Part shown: positions 4,098 through 5,732 of the stretch, one piece after another
How the letters are laid out: the number at the start of each line of letters is the position of its first letter
How positions within the stretch are numbered: the first letter of the stretch is position 1
From: Burkholderiaceae bacterium
Lineage (GTDB): Bacteria > Pseudomonadota > Gammaproteobacteria > Burkholderiales > Burkholderiaceae_C
DNA length: 5,732 nt
Direction of reading: 5' to 3'
NCBI GenBank assembly: GCA_017999135.1
Contig: JAGOBT010000238.1
Span: 1-5,732 of the forward strand
Notes under the pieces: generated by a model
Seen by the model: the letters and a program-made list of their open reading frames with translations, nothing else
Databases searched by the model: none
Told to the model about the DNA's origin: nothing
Made by a program: the position numbers and the translations under genes

Positions 4098-5732
4098 TCA
4101 GGCCGAGGCCGGCAGTGCTGCCAGCCACGGGAGCAGGTCCGGCCAGATCGCATCGAAACCGGCCGCCCTGCCGGCTTGCGCGGCTTCATCGAAGCCGTTG
4201 CCCAACGCGGCCCGCGCCTGCGCCAGGAATGGCGCCAGAAAGGCTTCATCGGCCGCGTCGCGCCGGATGCCCGAGAGCGCGTTCTCGCCTTCTGCAAGCC
4301 CATGGCAGCGTGCGGCCTGTGCCATGTCACCCACCTGCACCGCCACACCCGTGGCCACATCCAGGGTGCCAATGGCAGCCGGCCTTGACCCGATCTGCGC
4401 CACGATGCCGATCACGTCCCGCAGTTGTGCAGCAGCAGGCGCGACTGCGCCTTGCATCAGGTGCACCATGGCCAGGTTGAGCAGCGCTGCGGCCTCGTAC
4501 TCCAGGTCGCCGAAGCCGCGGGCCAGCTGCAGCGCCTCTGCATAGCTGTCAAGTGCCGCACCCAGCCGGCCGGCCATGCGATCGACCTGGGCCAGCGCGA
4601 TACAGGCACTGGCCAGCTGGCGCGGGTCGCCGAGCGCCCGGGCTGCCGCCACTGCGTCCTCGATGTGGTGGCGCGCCGCCGCCAGGTCGCCCAGGCCGAT
4701 CGCCACCATCGCCAGCGGCTGCAGCACCGCCGCCACACGCGCGGCATCACCGGTCTCCCGCGCGATGGCCAGGCATTCCAACAGCGGCGACTGGGCCTCG
4801 GCATGGTGGCCCATGAAGGCCGCCAGCTGCCCGGCATTGAACAGGCCGCGTGCGCGCAGGCCGTCGCGCGCCTGGGCGCCAGGGTGGGCCAGCAGCGGCC
4901 GTGTGGTGTCCAACCCCAGGCTCAGCAGGCCGCGGTTGAGCCAGTACGGCCGCAACGCAAAACTCAGCCGCAGACCCAGCTCGGCCGCGGCACGGGCGCC
5001 GGGTTCTGCCTGGTCCTGCGCGCACCAGGCCAGCGCCGCCAGCAGGTTGTCACGCGCCTGGTCCAGACGAGTCAGCGCAGCGGGCTTGTGGGCACCGGCC
5101 AGTTGCTGCTGGGCGGCCTCGGCCAGCACCAGCTGGGCCTGGGCATGGCGGCGGCGGGTGGCGTCGGCCTCGCTGCCGGCGGCCTGCAGGCGCGCCGCCG
5201 CATGCTGGCGCACGGTGTCGAGCAGGCGGTAGCGCTGCTGGCCATCGGGCGTGGGCAGGGGCCCGGGCAGCACCGCCACCAGGCTCTGGTCGGCCAGGCC
5301 GGTCAGCAGGTCCAGCACCGCATCAGCCGGCAAGCTGGCGTCGGCGCACACGGCTTCGGCATCGGCCAGCGCCCAGGGGCCGGCAAACACCGCCAGCCGG
5401 CGGTACAGCATGCGCGCGTCGGGCTCCAGCAGGTCATGGCTCCAGTCGATCAGCTGCTGCAGCGTGCGCTGGCGCGGCGCCACCGTGGTGTCGCGGGTGC
5501 TCAGCAGGGCCAGGCTGTCGCGCAGGCGCTGGGCCAGCACCGGCAGCGGCAGGCTGCGCACGCGGGCCGCGGCCAGCTCCAGCGCCAGGGCGATGCCGTC
5601 CAGCCGCTGGCAGATGTCCAGCACCACCTCGGCGTTGGCCGCAGTCAGCGCAAACGCCGGGTCGGCGCTGCGGGCGCGGTCGACGAACAGGCGCACCGCG
5701 TCGTGGCGCAGCAGGTCGTCCGGCGTGGCAGC
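4098..5732 (-). CDS. STAND-type predicted ATPase with TPR repeats, probable regulator (partial, N-terminus beyond window)
   Basis: The C-terminal 544 residues of a larger protein; the frame is open to the right edge, so the GTG at 5696 is internal and no true start is visible. In order: the end of the NB-ARC-like ATPase domain (DLLRHDAVRLFVDRA, visible 6-20; CQRLDGIALALELAAARV, 41-58), a winged-helix segment (TLQQLIDWSHDLL, 90-102; RRLAVFAG, 111-118), the block LLDTVRQHAAARL (170-182), the LDQARDNLLAALAW motif (223-236), then about four TPR-like helical pairs (about 293-450) ending in repeated AR-x-xGD turns. This layout matches the large predicted ATPases (COG3903 type) usually fused to an OmpR/BTAD-like or LuxR DNA-binding domain or a Ser/Thr kinase. 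The fused output domain is not visible. Known for STAND proteins: nucleotide-driven switching, with TPRs as sensor. The usual Pro of the GIPLA motif is Ala here (visible residue 48). Its target cannot be inferred; it is convergent with the lipoprotein gene. Confidence 0.9.
   Translation of the reverse strand, partial: AATPDDLLRHDAVRLFVDRARSADPAFALTAANAEVVLDICQRLDGIALALELAAARVRSLPLPVLAQRLRDSLALLSTRDTTVAPRQRTLQQLIDWSHDLLEPDARMLYRRLAVFAGPWALADAEAVCADASLPADAVLDLLTGLADQSLVAVLPGPLPTPDGQQRYRLLDTVRQHAAARLQAAGSEADATRRRHAQAQLVLAEAAQQQLAGAHKPAALTRLDQARDNLLAALAWCAQDQAEPGARAAAELGLRLSFALRPYWLNRGLLSLGLDTTRPLLAHPGAQARDGLRARGLFNAGQLAAFMGHHAEAQSPLLECLAIARETGDAARVAAVLQPLAMVAIGLGDLAAARHHIEDAVAAARALGDPRQLASACIALAQVDRMAGRLGAALDSYAEALQLARGFGDLEYEAAALLNLAMVHLMQGAVAPAAAQLRDVIGIVAQIGSRPAAIGTLDVATGVAVQVGDMAQAARCHGLAEGENALSGIRRDAADEAFLAPFLAQARAALGNGFDEAAQAGRAAGFDAIWPDLLPWLAALPASA

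Noticed and set aside
5694..5696. GTG as the start codon of the ATPase/TPR gene
   Set aside because: The frame continues upstream to the window edge with conserved family sequence (DDLLRHDAVRLF), so the gene is cut by the window and this GTG is internal.

Overview
This is a GC-rich stretch of bacterial chromosome. It looks like a beta-proteobacterium of the order Burkholderiales (Comamonadaceae, or the Leptothrix/Rubrivivax/Ideonella group). That placement rests on the very high G+C at third codon positions, the protein families and the style of the intergenic hairpin repeat; no marker gene is present to confirm it.

Bases 1-3463 hold five genes, all on the minus strand and read from right to left: a thiolase (2285-3463), an EthD-domain protein (1780-2196), an aminoglycoside-phosphotransferase-like kinase (788-1783), a DUF6285 protein (367-786) and an enoyl-CoA hydratase/isomerase that runs off the left edge (1-353). 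The last four are tightly packed (4-nt overlap, 1-nt gap, 13-nt gap) and are almost certainly one operon. The thiolase lies 88 nt upstream of them, across a GC-rich double hairpin, and is probably in the same transcription unit. Together they look like a module for degrading a non-standard acid as its CoA thioester. The kinase and DUF6285 pair resembles the LvaA/LvaB pair that phosphorylates 4-hydroxyacyl-CoA in levulinate catabolism; the hydratase and thiolase would supply beta-oxidation steps. The real substrate cannot be read from the sequence.

Bases 3464-3655 form a divergent intergenic region with good ribosome binding sites on both sides and one plausible -10 box for the rightward gene. 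That gene (3656-4096, plus strand) encodes a small predicted outer-membrane lipoprotein with a natural run of eight histidines three residues after the lipidated cysteine. Its function is unknown.

Bases 4098-5732 (minus strand) hold the C-terminal 544 residues of a large STAND-type ATPase/TPR protein of the kind usually fused to a transcription-factor or kinase domain. Its N-terminus lies outside the window. It converges on the lipoprotein gene with one base between the two stop codons.

I see no RNA genes, CRISPR arrays, insertion sequences, phage genes or defence system. This is mostly ordinary chromosomal metabolism. The items most worth a second look are the kinase/DUF6285 module, the octahistidine lipoprotein and a Pro-to-Ala change in the STAND nucleotide-binding motif.
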